From an uncultured Treponema sp. (GTDB lineage Bacteria; Spirochaetota; Spirochaetia; Treponematales; Treponemataceae), in assembly GCA_934718065.1 (NCBI GenBank), contig CAKUZR010000002.1, positions 162,901 through 226,900 on the forward strand: a DNA stretch of 64,000 nt, given 5' to 3'. Within the stretch, counting starts at the first letter, position 1, and each line of letters begins with the position of its first letter. Of the stretch, positions 8,010 to 16,968 are shown piece after piece. The position numbers were made by a program, and so were the translations under genes. Below the pieces are notes generated by a model that was not told where the DNA came from, searched no databases, and worked only from the letters and a program-made list of their open reading frames with translations.

Positions 8010-10457
8010 TCACTTAGCTCCAGTTATTTTTGACTGGGCTGCGGCATCCATTTTGATGCTCAGCTCAAGAAGCTGGCTTACGTCAATAATAAGGGAAACA
8101 GAACCGTCGCCAAGAATTGAAGCGCCGGCAATTCCCGGAGAAGCTGTGTACTGGTCTTTCAGCGGCTTTATAACAACATCCTCTTCGCCAATCAGCGAAT
8201 CAACCATAACGCCGACTTTTCTGTCCTTTGAGCCTACAATTACAATGTTGCAGTATTCTCCGGCGGCGTTTTCCTTTATTCCAAAAAGCCTTGAAAGGCG
8301 AAGAACGCTTATGACTTCGTTTCTTAAGTTCAAAACTTCGTAGTTGTCAATCGTTTTTATGTCAGAATGAAGAATTCGCTGGCTTTCAATTACCGAGGCA
8401 ATCGGAATTGAATAAATTTCTTTTCCAACGCGAACCAAAAGTCCCTGGATAATCGCGAGCGTGAGAGGAAGCCTTATGCTGAATGTAGTGCCCTTGCCTT
8501 TCACCGAAGTTACGTTCACCGTTCCGTTCAGCTTGTCAATCATTGTTTTCACAACATCAAGGCCTACGCCGCGGCCGGAAATTTTTGAGATTTTGTCCGC
8601 AGTTGAAAATCCCGGCTCAAAAATAAGCTGGTGGATTTCGTTTTCAGAAAGAACTTTGTCCGGATGAATGATTCCTTTTTCAATCGCCTTTTTTCGGACT
8701 TTTTCCGCATCAATTCCTGCACCGTCATCGGCAATATCGATTATTATAAGATTTCCTTCATTTGAAGCCTTAAGAAGAACTGTTCCTGCCTCAGGTTTTC
8801 CAGCGGCAAGACGTTCCTCCGGAGATTCAATTCCGTGGTCACAAGAATTGCGGACACAATGCATAATCGGATCAAGCAAATCCTCAACAACCGCTTTGTC
8901 AAGCTCCGTGTCCTCGCCTTCAATCACAAGATTTATTTTTTTGTTCAAATCGCGCTGCAAATCGCGGACAACGCGCGGAAAACGACTGAAAATCTGGTTG
9001 ATCTGAACCATTCGTATTTTCATTACGCCTTCCTGAAGCTCGCCGGCAATTCTGCCCAGATTCTGGGTTGAAGAGCGCAGTTTTATAGAAAGAGATTTCA
9101 AGTTTGAATCATCCTCGTTCGCGCCGTCAGCAAAACCGCCCAGGGAACGAGTTATTTCAGAACGAATTTCCGCGACTGTTTTTCCGTGCGCCAAATCGTC
9201 AAGATAATTCGGGAGCATTTCCAGGAACTGGTGCATTTTTTCGCGGTGAAGAATTTCCTTTGTGTGGAAATCCACGAGCGCGGCCGCAAGATTCGCGGAA
9301 AGCTGGTTGAACGACGCTTTTGTGATTACAATTTCACTTACCAGGTTCAGAAGATAGTCAACGCGCTTGGAATCTACGCGCAAAACAGAATTCTGCTGGT
9401 TTGCGGAAGAATTTTTTGCAGGCGCAGGTGTTTTTGCCGCCGGCGCAGGCTGTTTTTTTTCTTCCGGAGATTTTTTTTCAGAAGGCTCAGGCTGAACTGG
9501 AGCGGCATTTTCAGATTTTTCAGAATCCGCGGCCACGTTTTCCTGGACAGCAGGAGTTTTTTCTGCGGCAGGCGAAGAATTTTCCGGCGCGGCAGAATTT
9601 TCAGCGTTTCCTTTTACCGGTCCTGTGATTTCCTGGGCATCAGTTGCAACTGTAACATCGCCAAGGAAAGCAACGTCTTCAATTTTGTCCGCAGTTGAAT
9701 CTGAAGCCAAATAATAGTAGACACATTCATAAAATTCATCTTCGTAGAGCGCGTCAAAATCCGGAACAGTCTTCAGAACGCTTCCAAGCGCCTTTAGCGC
9801 GGCAAAAACCTGGATTCCGCCGACTGAATTCATAGGATTATTTTCATCAAATTTTACAGCGACACGCCAGACTTTCTGGTTTCCTTCGCAGGCGTTTTTC
9901 AGTTCCTGGAATTCTTCCTCGGAAAGTGGCGGATAATTAAACGGATTCGCAGCGCTTCCAGCCGGAGCTGAAGAATCCGCGGCGGGCGCAGGAGGAGCGG
10001 CTTTTTCAAGCTTAGGGCCGAACCCGGCAGGCGGCGCAGAATGTTTTTTCTTTGAATCTTTTTTCGGCACGTAGGACTCAAGCTTTTCAACCAGCTCCGA
10101 AACATCTTCCTGGTAGACAGAGCCGTTCTGGCGCGCCTCAAGCATCGCCTTGATAACATCAATCGATGTAAGAAGAATATCTATTATGTCTTCGGTAACC
10201 TGCAGCCGGTCGGAACGGATTTCATCAAGAACATCTTCCACTTTATGAGTGAATTCTGAAAGTTCGTTCATTTCAACTGTAGCAGAACCGCCCTTCAAAG
10301 TGTGCGCCGCGCGGAAAATTTCATCAACGGCCTCATGGTTTGAAGGATCGCTTTCTATCACCAAAATATTACTTTCAAGAGTTTCGACCTGCTGTTCAGC
10401 TTCAGCAAAAAAATCTTTAAGCAACTCTTCGTTGTCGGGATCTAAATAATCGCTCAT
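8010..10457 (-). CDS. cheA: Chemotaxis histidine kinase CheA
   Basis: CheA autophosphorylates in response to receptors and passes phosphate to CheY. Domains in order: HPt with phospho-accepting H52 in RAAHTLKGGSA; a Pro/Ala-rich linker with a CheY-binding-like module; dimerisation; HATPase with N box HCVRNSCDHGIE, then DDGAGID and GRGVGLDVV; a C-terminal CheW-like domain. The frame extends 24 codons further upstream, but I chose the ATG at 10457 because MSDYLDPDNEELLKDFF is where the family begins. It heads the che operon. A TATAAT lies only 7 nt upstream. Confidence 0.95.
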   Translation of the reverse strand: MSDYLDPDNEELLKDFFAEAEQQVETLESNILVIESDPSNHEAVDEIFRAAHTLKGGSATVEMNELSEFTHKVEDVLDEIRSDRLQVTEDIIDILLTSIDVIKAMLEARQNGSVYQEDVSELVEKLESYVPKKDSKKKHSAPPAGFGPKLEKAAPPAPAADSSAPAGSAANPFNYPPLSEEEFQELKNACEGNQKVWRVAVKFDENNPMNSVGGIQVFAALKALGSVLKTVPDFDALYEDEFYECVYYYLASDSTADKIEDVAFLGDVTVATDAQEITGPVKGNAENSAAPENSSPAAEKTPAVQENVAADSEKSENAAPVQPEPSEKKSPEEKKQPAPAAKTPAPAKNSSANQQNSVLRVDSKRVDYLLNLVSEIVITKASFNQLSANLAAALVDFHTKEILHREKMHQFLEMLPNYLDDLAHGKTVAEIRSEITRSLGGFADGANEDDSNLKSLSIKLRSSTQNLGRIAGELQEGVMKIRMVQINQIFSRFPRVVRDLQRDLNKKINLVIEGEDTELDKAVVEDLLDPIMHCVRNSCDHGIESPEERLAAGKPEAGTVLLKASNEGNLIIIDIADDGAGIDAEKVRKKAIEKGIIHPDKVLSENEIHQLIFEPGFSTADKISKISGRGVGLDVVKTMIDKLNGTVNVTSVKGKGTTFSIRLPLTLAIIQGLLVRVGKEIYSIPIASVIESQRILHSDIKTIDNYEVLNLRNEVISVLRLSRLFGIKENAAGEYCNIVIVGSKDRKVGVMVDSLIGEEDVVIKPLKDQYTASPGIAGASILGDGSVSLIIDVSQLLELSIKMDAAAQSKITGAK

Positions 10458-10464
10458 ACCTTTA

Positions 10465-10492
10465 ATTATATAACACTTTTTTAAGAATTCAA
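10465..10492 (-). promoter_or_regulatory. Predicted leaderless promoter of the che operon
   Basis: On the minus strand TTGAAT (10487-10492), a 16-nt spacer and TATAAT (10465-10470) are followed by TAAAGGT and the ATG. The predicted start site is the start codon itself. AAAGG is too close to ATG to work as a normal SD. Confidence 0.55.
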
Positions 10493-10596
10493 GAGATAAA
10501 GCACCGGCAGGAACGGCAACAAATCGCAAATTTTTCTAATGTTATGGAAGAAATACGCCGATAAATAGAAAGGAAAAATATTTTGGAGTTCAAATT

Positions 10597-11814
10597 ATGG
10601 CAAGCAAAAAAATAAAATTTTCAATTGCAGCGGCATTTCTGCTTATTTCTGGGGCTTTTTCTTCTGCGGAAGTTTTTTTCAGCGGATATGCAGGGCTCAA
10701 GACAGACTTCGCCTCATCGAGCAAAAGCTCTTTTGATCCCGAGCTGAAATTTCAATCGTTTTTTTCCGGACAGTTCAGCTTTTCAGAAAATATTTTTGCA
10801 CACGCTGAATTTTCGCTTGCAACGGGCGACCTGATAGAAAATTCAGTTTTCAACGAAACTCCAGGAAAATTCAAAATTGATGAGCTTTCAATTATTTTCA
10901 GAAGACAGCTTTTTGACGCGACAAACTACCTGAGCTTTTTCTGCGGAACTTATGAGCCGATTGGCTCGGATATTTTTCTAAGGCGGCAGTTCGGAATTCA
11001 GCCGATAGCCTCAAAAATCACGGAAGGCTGGCTCGGACTTTCAGGCTCTGTAATTTACCCGATGTTCGGCGTAGGCGGCTCGGACATTGTGCATTTCAAC
11101 GCGCAGCCGCTTGCGTTTGGAATTTATGTCTACGTGAACCACGAAATGGATGACAGCTACTGCTTCAACTCGGACCTGCGTTTTGCCGGCGTATACAGAT
11201 TCTTCACGTTTGATTTTTCCGGCGGTATCGGAATGCCTTTGAAAAAGAACGAAAACCAGAACGCTTTTGTTATAATCGACACGCTTTACTGGCGGGCGGG
11301 AATGAACATGCTGATTGGAAACAGCTACACAACCTCGCTTTTTATGCAGGCAGGAGTTTCCGACATTGAATTTTCAAAGGATGACAGCTACCCTAAAATC
11401 AACGAGGACGCCGCATATCTTCTTTTTGAGCCAAGATTCAAAAGCGACAAATTCCAGCTTCATCTTACAGTTTTCAGCCTTCCGCAGGACACTGTTGATG
11501 ATTTTATCTTCATAAACGACACATTCGGCGCAAACATGAATATTTTCACGGACAATCTTTATATAAAAAACAAGATGTTTGTGTTCGGAATAAACAGCGC
11601 GCTTTCGTTCCCGGAAAAGAATTTCATGGATTTAATAAAACATTCTGACAAGCTTTTCAAGGATGACTACACGGTTCTTGTAGCTCCGTATATTTCCACA
11701 AATTTTTACAACGGAACAATCCACGGAATGCTTCAAGCCAAAATCACCGACATGATAGACGGCAATTTTGGCTCAGCGCTTAAACTGAATATCGGTTACA
11801 AGACCCAGTTCTAG
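10597..11814 (+). CDS. Probable outer-membrane beta-barrel protein
   Basis: A 405-residue exported protein with a clear Sec signal peptide (MASKKIKFSIAAAFLLISG then FSSAEV). The mature part alternates polar and aromatic/hydrophobic residues in short strands (FFSGYAGLKTDFAS, YIKNKMFVFGINSAL) and ends in phenylalanine (NIGYKTQF), as do proteins inserted by the BAM complex. I do not recognise a named family. A good SD (GGAG) precedes the ATG. It is transcribed divergently from the che operon and convergently to dapL; just after its stop, TAGTCAAAC is repeated twice. Confidence 0.75.
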   Translation: MASKKIKFSIAAAFLLISGAFSSAEVFFSGYAGLKTDFASSSKSSFDPELKFQSFFSGQFSFSENIFAHAEFSLATGDLIENSVFNETPGKFKIDELSIIFRRQLFDATNYLSFFCGTYEPIGSDIFLRRQFGIQPIASKITEGWLGLSGSVIYPMFGVGGSDIVHFNAQPLAFGIYVYVNHEMDDSYCFNSDLRFAGVYRFFTFDFSGGIGMPLKKNENQNAFVIIDTLYWRAGMNMLIGNSYTTSLFMQAGVSDIEFSKDDSYPKINEDAAYLLFEPRFKSDKFQLHLTVFSLPQDTVDDFIFINDTFGANMNIFTDNLYIKNKMFVFGINSALSFPEKNFMDLIKHSDKLFKDDYTVLVAPYISTNFYNGTIHGMLQAKITDMIDGNFGSALKLNIGYKTQF

Positions 11815-11828
11815 TCAAACTAGTCAAA

Positions 11829-13052
11829 CTAGAATTCAAGTTTTGAAAGACGTTCGCAAGCTTCGTTCACATCTTTCTGATGGCCGAACGAGCTGAAGCG
11901 GATAAAGCTTTCACCGCTAGGACCGAATCCCGAGCCCGGAGTTGTAACAATGTGGCATTTGTCAAGAATTGTGTCGAAAACGTCCCAGCTCTTTTTTCCA
12001 GGGAATTTCGCCCAGACATACGGACTGTTTCCTGTTGAATAAATTTCAACGCCGATTTTCCTGAAATTTTCACCTTTCAAAGTTTCTTCAATTTTTTTTG
12101 CGTTCACAAGATAGTAGTCGATAACGTCTTTCATCGCCTGGATTCCTTCAGGCTCAAGACAAGCAAGACCGCCGGCCTGGGCAACATTTGAAGCTCCGTT
12201 GAAAAGAGTTGTCATCACGCGGTTCCAGTCCTTGTTCACGCTAGTTCCGTCCGCGAATTTCAAGTCGTTTGGAACAATCGACCAGCCAAGGCGAACACCT
12301 GTGAATCCGGCTGGCTTTGAGAAAGAATTGATTTCGATTGAGCAGGTTCGGCTTCCTTCAATTTCAAAAATTGTCTTAGGAAGATTTTCGTCGCGGATGA
12401 ATTCACGGTATGCAGCGTCGTAAATAATAATACAGCCGTTTGAATTTGCAAAATCAACGAGTTTCTTCAAATCTTCTTTTGTAGCGCATGCGCCGGTCGG
12501 GTTGTTCGGCGAGCAGAAATAAATCAGACTGTTCTTCTTGATTTTTGAAAGATCCGGGAAAAAATTGTTTTCCGGAACGCACGGCATATATGTAACGCCT
12601 TTGTAGCCTTTTCCTGAATTTTTTCCGGCAGCCCCGATAATCACTGAGCCGTCAACATAAACCGGATAAGAAGGATCCTGAACAGCAACCTTCACTTTTG
12701 AGCCGAACAAAGTCTGAATTCTGGCAATATCGCATTTTGCGCCGTCTGAAATAAAAACTTCATCCGCGGTTGCCAAGCCTTTGTACCAAACCTCGGCGAT
12801 TTTAGCGCGCAACGCAGAATTTCCCTGCTCATCTCCATAGCCGGAATATCCTTCAGCAGTGGCGAGCGCCATTGAATAGTCGGCCATCGCTTTTGCAATG
12901 AATTCCGGAAGAGGTTCCGTTGTGTTTCCAATGCTAAGACTGATAATCTTGGCATCTTTATTTTTTTCCTGATACTCGCGGCGTCGGCGGGCAACTTCCG
13001 GGAACAAATATCCCGCAGTTAAATTTTTAAATCCAGTGTTTCTTTTTATCAT
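11829..13052 (-). CDS. dapL: LL-diaminopimelate aminotransferase
   Basis: A fold-type I PLP enzyme converting tetrahydrodipicolinate directly to LL-diaminopimelate for lysine and peptidoglycan synthesis. The 407 residues match DapL length and show IISLSIGNTTEPLP, AEGYSGYGDEQGN, FCSPNNPTGA, DAAYREFI, the PLP-binding lysine in SFSKPAGFTGVRLGW, and the C-terminal SGESFIRFSSFG. No SD precedes the ATG; a promoter lies only 9 nt upstream. A truncated copy of the window's dispersed repeat sits about 54 nt upstream. Confidence 0.96.
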   Translation of the reverse strand: MIKRNTGFKNLTAGYLFPEVARRRREYQEKNKDAKIISLSIGNTTEPLPEFIAKAMADYSMALATAEGYSGYGDEQGNSALRAKIAEVWYKGLATADEVFISDGAKCDIARIQTLFGSKVKVAVQDPSYPVYVDGSVIIGAAGKNSGKGYKGVTYMPCVPENNFFPDLSKIKKNSLIYFCSPNNPTGACATKEDLKKLVDFANSNGCIIIYDAAYREFIRDENLPKTIFEIEGSRTCSIEINSFSKPAGFTGVRLGWSIVPNDLKFADGTSVNKDWNRVMTTLFNGASNVAQAGGLACLEPEGIQAMKDVIDYYLVNAKKIEETLKGENFRKIGVEIYSTGNSPYVWAKFPGKKSWDVFDTILDKCHIVTTPGSGFGPSGESFIRFSSFGHQKDVNEACERLSKLEF

Positions 13053-13061
13053 AATAGATGT

Positions 13062-13090
13062 ATTTTAGTAATTGTGTTTTTTTTTGTAAA
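13062..13090 (-). promoter_or_regulatory. Predicted leaderless promoter of dapL
   Basis: On the minus strand TTTACA (13085-13090), a 17-nt spacer and TAAAAT (13062-13067) end 9 nt before the ATG. The leader would be about 2 nt and has no SD. Confidence 0.5.
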
Positions 13091-13105
13091 CAGAAAGCGG
13101 CAAAT

Positions 13106-13178
13106 TCCATCTGAGCAAACTGGAAATATGCCGGAAGCGCTCTTTTCAGAATTTACAAAAAAACTCGATCTTAGGGCA
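13106..13178 (-). repeat. Truncated copy (E) of the about 199-bp fold-back repeat
   Basis: On the minus strand this stretch matches the first about 70 bp of the repeat seen in full at 54441, 56781, 60164 and 61372: the end ATCGAGTTTTTTTGTAAATT, then GCGCTTCCGGCATATTTCC and AGTTTGCTCAGATGGA. Identity stops abruptly at 13106. It lies between divergently transcribed dapL and the small membrane protein gene. Confidence 0.8.
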
Positions 13179-13247
13179 ATTTAAAATATTTGACAAAACG
13201 CAATATCTGGCGGAAAATTAAAAAAAAATAGTTTTAGGAGCAAAAAA

Positions 13248-13472
13248 ATGGCAAAAAAAGGAAAGGATTATTTCGGAGCAGGAAGATTTATCAGCATAAT
13301 TCTTGCAATTATTCCGCCAACTTCATTGATCTGCGGTATTGTAACACGTTTCCAGGAGAAAAAATATGTAGCGGGACTGCTGCGTCTTTTCCTGGGCTGG
13401 AACATCATCTGGTTCCTTGATTTGATTCTTATTATTTTCAAGGGAAAAATTCTAAGACTTATAAATTTCTAA
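13248..13472 (+). CDS. Small membrane protein, 74 aa
   Basis: A 74-residue protein with two hydrophobic segments (ISIILAIIPPTSLICGIV and LFLGWNIIWFLDLILIIF) flanking a short positive loop FQEKK, ending in a basic tail. It has a strong SD (TAGGAGC) 7 nt before ATG and a strong terminator right after its stop, so it is a monocistronic real gene despite its size. The layout resembles short two-helix inner-membrane proteins of unknown function; no catalytic residues are visible. Confidence 0.75.
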   Translation: MAKKGKDYFGAGRFISIILAIIPPTSLICGIVTRFQEKKYVAGLLRLFLGWNIIWFLDLILIIFKGKILRLINF

Positions 13473-13478
13473 AAATTC

Positions 13479-13517
13479 AAAAAAGCCGCGGAAAAAGTTT
13501 ATTCCGCGGCTTTTTTT
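13479..13517. terminator. Bidirectional intrinsic terminator
   Basis: Perfect stem AAAGCCGCGGAA / TTCCGCGGCTTT with an 8-nt loop, A-run on the left and T-run on the right. It sits between the convergent small membrane protein gene and icd and can serve both. Confidence 0.9.
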
Positions 13518-13533
13518 ATGTTGAAAATATAAT

Positions 13534-14730
13534 CTACAGCCTGCTCTTTATTTCTTCTATAAACTGCCAGCTGTCGAGCACTTTTTTTGCCGGTGGATTT
13601 GCAAGAGACGCAAGGTCGCCTGTCATAAGTCCATCTTCAATTGTGGAAAGTGTCGCCTTTTCAAGTTTTTCAGCGAAATCAACCAAATCTTTTGTGCCGT
13701 CAAGCTCGCCGCGTTTTTTCAGCGCGCCAGTCCATGCAAAGATTGTAGCAACCGGATTTGTGGAAGTTTTTTCACCTTTAAGGTAGCGGTAATAATGCTT
13801 CTGAACAGTTCCGTGGCTCGCCTCGTACTCAAACTGTCCGTTCGGCGAAACAAGAACGCTTGTCATCATCGCGAGGCTTCCGCAAGCAGAGGCAATCATA
13901 TCGCTCATAACATCGCCGTCATAATTCTTGCATGCCCACAGGAATCCGCCTTTTGACTTCATGACACGGGCAACAGCATCGTCAATCAACGTGTAGAAAT
14001 ATTCAATTCCGGCTTTTTCAAATTTTTCCTTGAATTCCTCGTCGTAAATTTTCTGGAAAATCGCCTTGAAATTTCCGTCGTATATTTTAGAAATTGTGTC
14101 TTTTGTGCCAAGCCAGACGCTGATTTTCTGGTCAAGCCCGTAATTGAAACAGCAGCGCGCGAAACTTTCAATTGACTTGTCAAGATTGTGGATTCCCTGG
14201 ATTATTCCAGGACCTTTCATAACCTGGATTGTCTTTTTTATTTCAGTTCCGTCCTCGCCGTGGAAAACAAGCTCCGCAGTTCCGGCGCAAGGAGTTTTTA
14301 TCTCGCAGTTTTTATAAACATCGCCGTAGCCGTGGCGGCCAAGGACAATCGGTTTTTCCCATGATTTTACATTGCAGGCGATATTTTTTACAAAAATCGG
14401 AGCGCGGAAAATTGTTCCGTCAAGCTCGCCGCGCAAAATTCCGTTAGGCGAAGGAGTAAGTTTTTTCAGCTTGTACTCTTCCATTCTTGCGGCATTTGAA
14501 GTGATTGTGGCGCATTTTACGCCTACGCCAAGCCGCTTTATCGCATCCGCCGCTTCGTAAGTTATTTTGTCGTCTGAATCATCACGGCTTTTAAGGCCAA
14601 GATCAAAGTATTCAGTTTTCAAATCGATATAAGGCAAAAGAAGCTCGTCCTTTATAACCTTCCACAAAACACGTGTCATTTCGTCGCCATCGAGCTCTGC
14701 GATAGCATTTTTCATCTGAATTTTAGCCAT
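13534..14730 (-). CDS. icd: NADP-dependent isocitrate dehydrogenase
   Basis: Oxidatively decarboxylates isocitrate to 2-oxoglutarate, here most likely to feed glutamate synthesis. The 398-residue sequence is of the eukaryote-like homodimeric type: ELDGDEMTRVLWKVIKDELL at the N-terminus, ATITSNAARMEEYKLKK, SPNGILRGELDGTIFRAPI, the NYDGDVMSD metal-binding region and EASHGTVQKHY. No SD is present; TATAAT (14740-14745) ends 9 nt before ATG. Confidence 0.95.
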   Translation of the reverse strand: MAKIQMKNAIAELDGDEMTRVLWKVIKDELLLPYIDLKTEYFDLGLKSRDDSDDKITYEAADAIKRLGVGVKCATITSNAARMEEYKLKKLTPSPNGILRGELDGTIFRAPIFVKNIACNVKSWEKPIVLGRHGYGDVYKNCEIKTPCAGTAELVFHGEDGTEIKKTIQVMKGPGIIQGIHNLDKSIESFARCCFNYGLDQKISVWLGTKDTISKIYDGNFKAIFQKIYDEEFKEKFEKAGIEYFYTLIDDAVARVMKSKGGFLWACKNYDGDVMSDMIASACGSLAMMTSVLVSPNGQFEYEASHGTVQKHYYRYLKGEKTSTNPVATIFAWTGALKKRGELDGTKDLVDFAEKLEKATLSTIEDGLMTGDLASLANPPAKKVLDSWQFIEEIKSRL

Positions 14731-14739
14731 AACACTGAA

Positions 14740-14745
14740 ATTATA
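14740..14745 (-). promoter_or_regulatory. Predicted -10 box of icd
   Basis: A perfect TATAAT on the minus strand 9 nt before the icd ATG with no SD between them. I see no convincing -35 at the proper distance. Confidence 0.4.
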
Positions 14746-14818
14746 CAGAATTCAAAGAATTTATGCGATATTTTTGCGGAGTTTTTAATGATTTGGAAAG
14801 AATTTTTCCGCCCGAATT

Positions 14819-15619
14819 TCAGCCCAAAAGCCCGCCGAATTTAATTCCGTTCTGGCGGCAGAAAGAAATATAACGCTGGCTGTCGTTGCTTTCCGTGAAT
14901 CCTGTGACATAAAGCTCGGAGCAGAATTTGTTCAGCGGAGAAATTTTTTCAGCCGGAACAACATCAAAAGCATGGCGGGTAACGCCGTCGCGGCTGTCAA
15001 CAACTTGAATTTCAGGGCCGGCCGCCTCTTTTATTTCTTCCGTCATATTCAAAAAATGCGTGCAGGCAAGGACAATCACATCGCAGCCGTTTCTGCGGAA
15101 AAAATCGCAGGAAGGTTTTGCGGCGGCAAGACGCTCCTCGTGGGTTGAATAATAATATTTATGCTCGATGAAGCTTATCAGCTCAGGCGCGGCAAGGGAA
15201 AAAACTTCGCATCCGGCGGCAAAATCTGAAATCAGTTTTTTTGTGTAAGGATGGGAAACTGTAGCATTTGTGGCCAGAAGCCCGATTTTTCCTGTTTTTG
15301 TAAGTTTTGCGGCAGGCTTGATTGCGGGAACAGTTCCAATGAACGGAATTTCCTTGAATCTTCTTCTTAATTCTTCAAGCGCGGAAACGGAAATTGTGTT
15401 GCACGCAACAACAACTGCATCCGGATTCCATTTTTCAATTATTTTTTCAACGCAGCCGCATGATTTTTCAATTATTTCTTCCCTGGATTTTTCACCGTAA
15501 GGGAAATTTTTTGTGTCGCCAACGTAAACGCAGGCCGCGTCAGGCTTTTCAGCCTTCAAATATTTTAAATAAGGCAGGCCGCCTGTTCCGGAATCAAGAA
15601 ATGCAAAATTCACGCTCAT
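14819..15619 (-). CDS. murI: Glutamate racemase
   Basis: Interconverts L- and D-glutamate for peptidoglycan. Visible motifs are FAFLDSGTGGLPYLKYL, the first catalytic cysteine in VVACNTISVSAL, and the second in VLACTHFLNMTEEI. I take the ATG at 15619 (MSVNFAFLDSG); a TTG 12 codons upstream would overlap the promoter. TATTAT is 7 nt before this ATG and there is no SD. Its promoter is interleaved with that of the divergent pentapeptide-repeat gene. Confidence 0.94.
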   Translation of the reverse strand: MSVNFAFLDSGTGGLPYLKYLKAEKPDAACVYVGDTKNFPYGEKSREEIIEKSCGCVEKIIEKWNPDAVVVACNTISVSALEELRRRFKEIPFIGTVPAIKPAAKLTKTGKIGLLATNATVSHPYTKKLISDFAAGCEVFSLAAPELISFIEHKYYYSTHEERLAAAKPSCDFFRRNGCDVIVLACTHFLNMTEEIKEAAGPEIQVVDSRDGVTRHAFDVVPAEKISPLNKFCSELYVTGFTESNDSQRYISFCRQNGIKFGGLLG

Positions 15620-15626
15620 AAGAAGA

Positions 15627-15655
15627 ATAATAAAGGTTTGACTAAACAATCGCAA
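15627..15655 (-). promoter_or_regulatory. Predicted leaderless promoter of murI
   Basis: On the minus strand TTGCGA (15650-15655), 17 nt, TATTAT (15627-15632), then 7 nt to the ATG. It overlaps the divergent promoter at 15638-15666. Confidence 0.5.
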
Positions 15656-15666
15656 TGGTTTAACAT
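15638..15666 (+). promoter_or_regulatory. Predicted leaderless promoter of the pentapeptide-repeat gene
   Basis: TTGACT (15638-15643), a 17-nt spacer and TAACAT (15661-15666), then six T residues and the ATG at 15673. No SD fits. Confidence 0.55.
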
Positions 15667-15672
15667 TTTTTT

Positions 15673-16353
15673 ATGTTTTCATTGAACAAATGCCTTGTAA
15701 GGGCGTGCCACAATATCGCAGTTTCAACAATAAATGAAAACGGCGATATTACGGAAGAAAAAAATTACTGCATCGACCATTCTCCGAATCCTGGAAAGCT
15801 TCACCAGGATATTATAAATTATATAAACACGCATGAAAAAATTGTCGGGCTTTGCGCGAACGGGCTGACTTTTTCAAACATTGATTTTTCAGGGAAAAGA
15901 TTTTACGGATGCAATTTCCAGCGCTGCACTTTCACAAATGTCCATTCAAAAGGACTCAGAAGCCGGATGAGCATTTTCGACTTCGCGGTTTTCACCGACT
16001 GCAATATTATTGAAAGCAACATACATTTCACTTCTTTTTCAGGATGCACTTTTTCAAGGACGCTTTTCACGGCGAGCGAGCTTCTTCAGAACAACTACAA
16101 CGGAATCAACGCAGTTCAGTCTTCATTCGACGATTCAGACTTGTACAATTCACGATTTATAAATTCAACGCTTGTGAACATTTCGTTCCGAAACTGCAAC
16201 CTGAAGAAAGTTCTGTTCCACGGAATAAAGCAGGAAAATGTTTCATTCAAAATGTCAAACACAAGGGAAGCGGTTTTTGACCAGAACGGCAGCGAGCTTT
16301 CCAAGGACATCGCGAATTCCGGAGAAAAATCAGCGCTCGGAGATGTGCTATGA
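15673..16353 (+). CDS. Pentapeptide-repeat protein
   Basis: A 226-residue protein whose residues about 65-205 show the five-residue A(D/N)LXX-like periodicity with aromatic centre (FSNIDFSGKRFYGCNFQRC, FTDCNIIESN, DDSDLYNSRFINSTL, NISFRNCNLKKVLF), which folds as a right-handed quadrilateral beta-helix. Function is unknown; such proteins often act by protein-protein contact. It has no signal peptide, so it is probably cytosolic. Its stop overlaps the next gene in ATGA, so the two are coupled. Confidence 0.8.
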   Translation: MFSLNKCLVRACHNIAVSTINENGDITEEKNYCIDHSPNPGKLHQDIINYINTHEKIVGLCANGLTFSNIDFSGKRFYGCNFQRCTFTNVHSKGLRSRMSIFDFAVFTDCNIIESNIHFTSFSGCTFSRTLFTASELLQNNYNGINAVQSSFDDSDLYNSRFINSTLVNISFRNCNLKKVLFHGIKQENVSFKMSNTREAVFDQNGSELSKDIANSGEKSALGDVL

Positions 16354-16910
16354 AAATTTATTTTCACCTGAATACCGGCGGATTTTCCAACACTTACATA
16401 ATTGCAAACGAAAAAATAAACGAGGCGATTCTTGTTGATCCGGGAAAACTGACCGAGGAAATCATAAAAAGAATTGAGGACAACAACCTGAAGCTGGCGG
16501 CGGTTTTAATAACGCACAACCATGCGAGCCACGTGCAGGGACTGAAAACGCTCCTGAAAATCTACACGCCAAAAATCTACGGCGCGGACCTTGAGCTTAA
16601 CGGCGACAAAACCTACGTAATAACCGGCGACGGAACTTTGCATATCGCGGGGCTTTTGGTACGCTACATGAACATTCCGGGACATTCCTCCGACTCAATG
16701 GTTTACCAGATTGGAAACGCGATTTTTACAGGCGACACAATTTTTGCCGGAAAGCTCGGAAGAACAAACTCAAGCTATTCAAAGCACCTTCTAAGAAGAA
16801 ACGTTGAGGAAAAAATTCTTTCCCAGCAGGAAAACACAATTCTTCTTCCAGGGCACGGCCCGCCCACAACAATCGGCGCGGAACAGGAATTCAACTCGGA
16901 CTTGAACTGA
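16350..16910 (+). CDS. MBL-fold metallo-hydrolase with altered metal motif
   Basis: A 186-residue metallo-beta-lactamase-fold protein of the glyoxalase II-like branch: AILVDPGKLTEEI, metal motif at 56-61, GHSSDSM, FTGDTIFAGKLGR and LPGHGPPTT. The usual HxHxDH reads H56-N-H58-A-S60-H61, so the aspartate that normally binds the second metal is serine. It may therefore bind one metal or be an atypical enzyme. Substrate unknown. It overlaps the upstream pentapeptide-repeat gene by ATGA. Confidence 0.85.
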   Translation: MKIYFHLNTGGFSNTYIIANEKINEAILVDPGKLTEEIIKRIEDNNLKLAAVLITHNHASHVQGLKTLLKIYTPKIYGADLELNGDKTYVITGDGTLHIAGLLVRYMNIPGHSSDSMVYQIGNAIFTGDTIFAGKLGRTNSSYSKHLLRRNVEEKILSQQENTILLPGHGPPTTIGAEQEFNSDLN

Positions 16911-16968
16911 AACTGAAATCACCTGCTGGAACACTGAACCAGCCGCTGGAGCACCAGAATGCCGGAAA

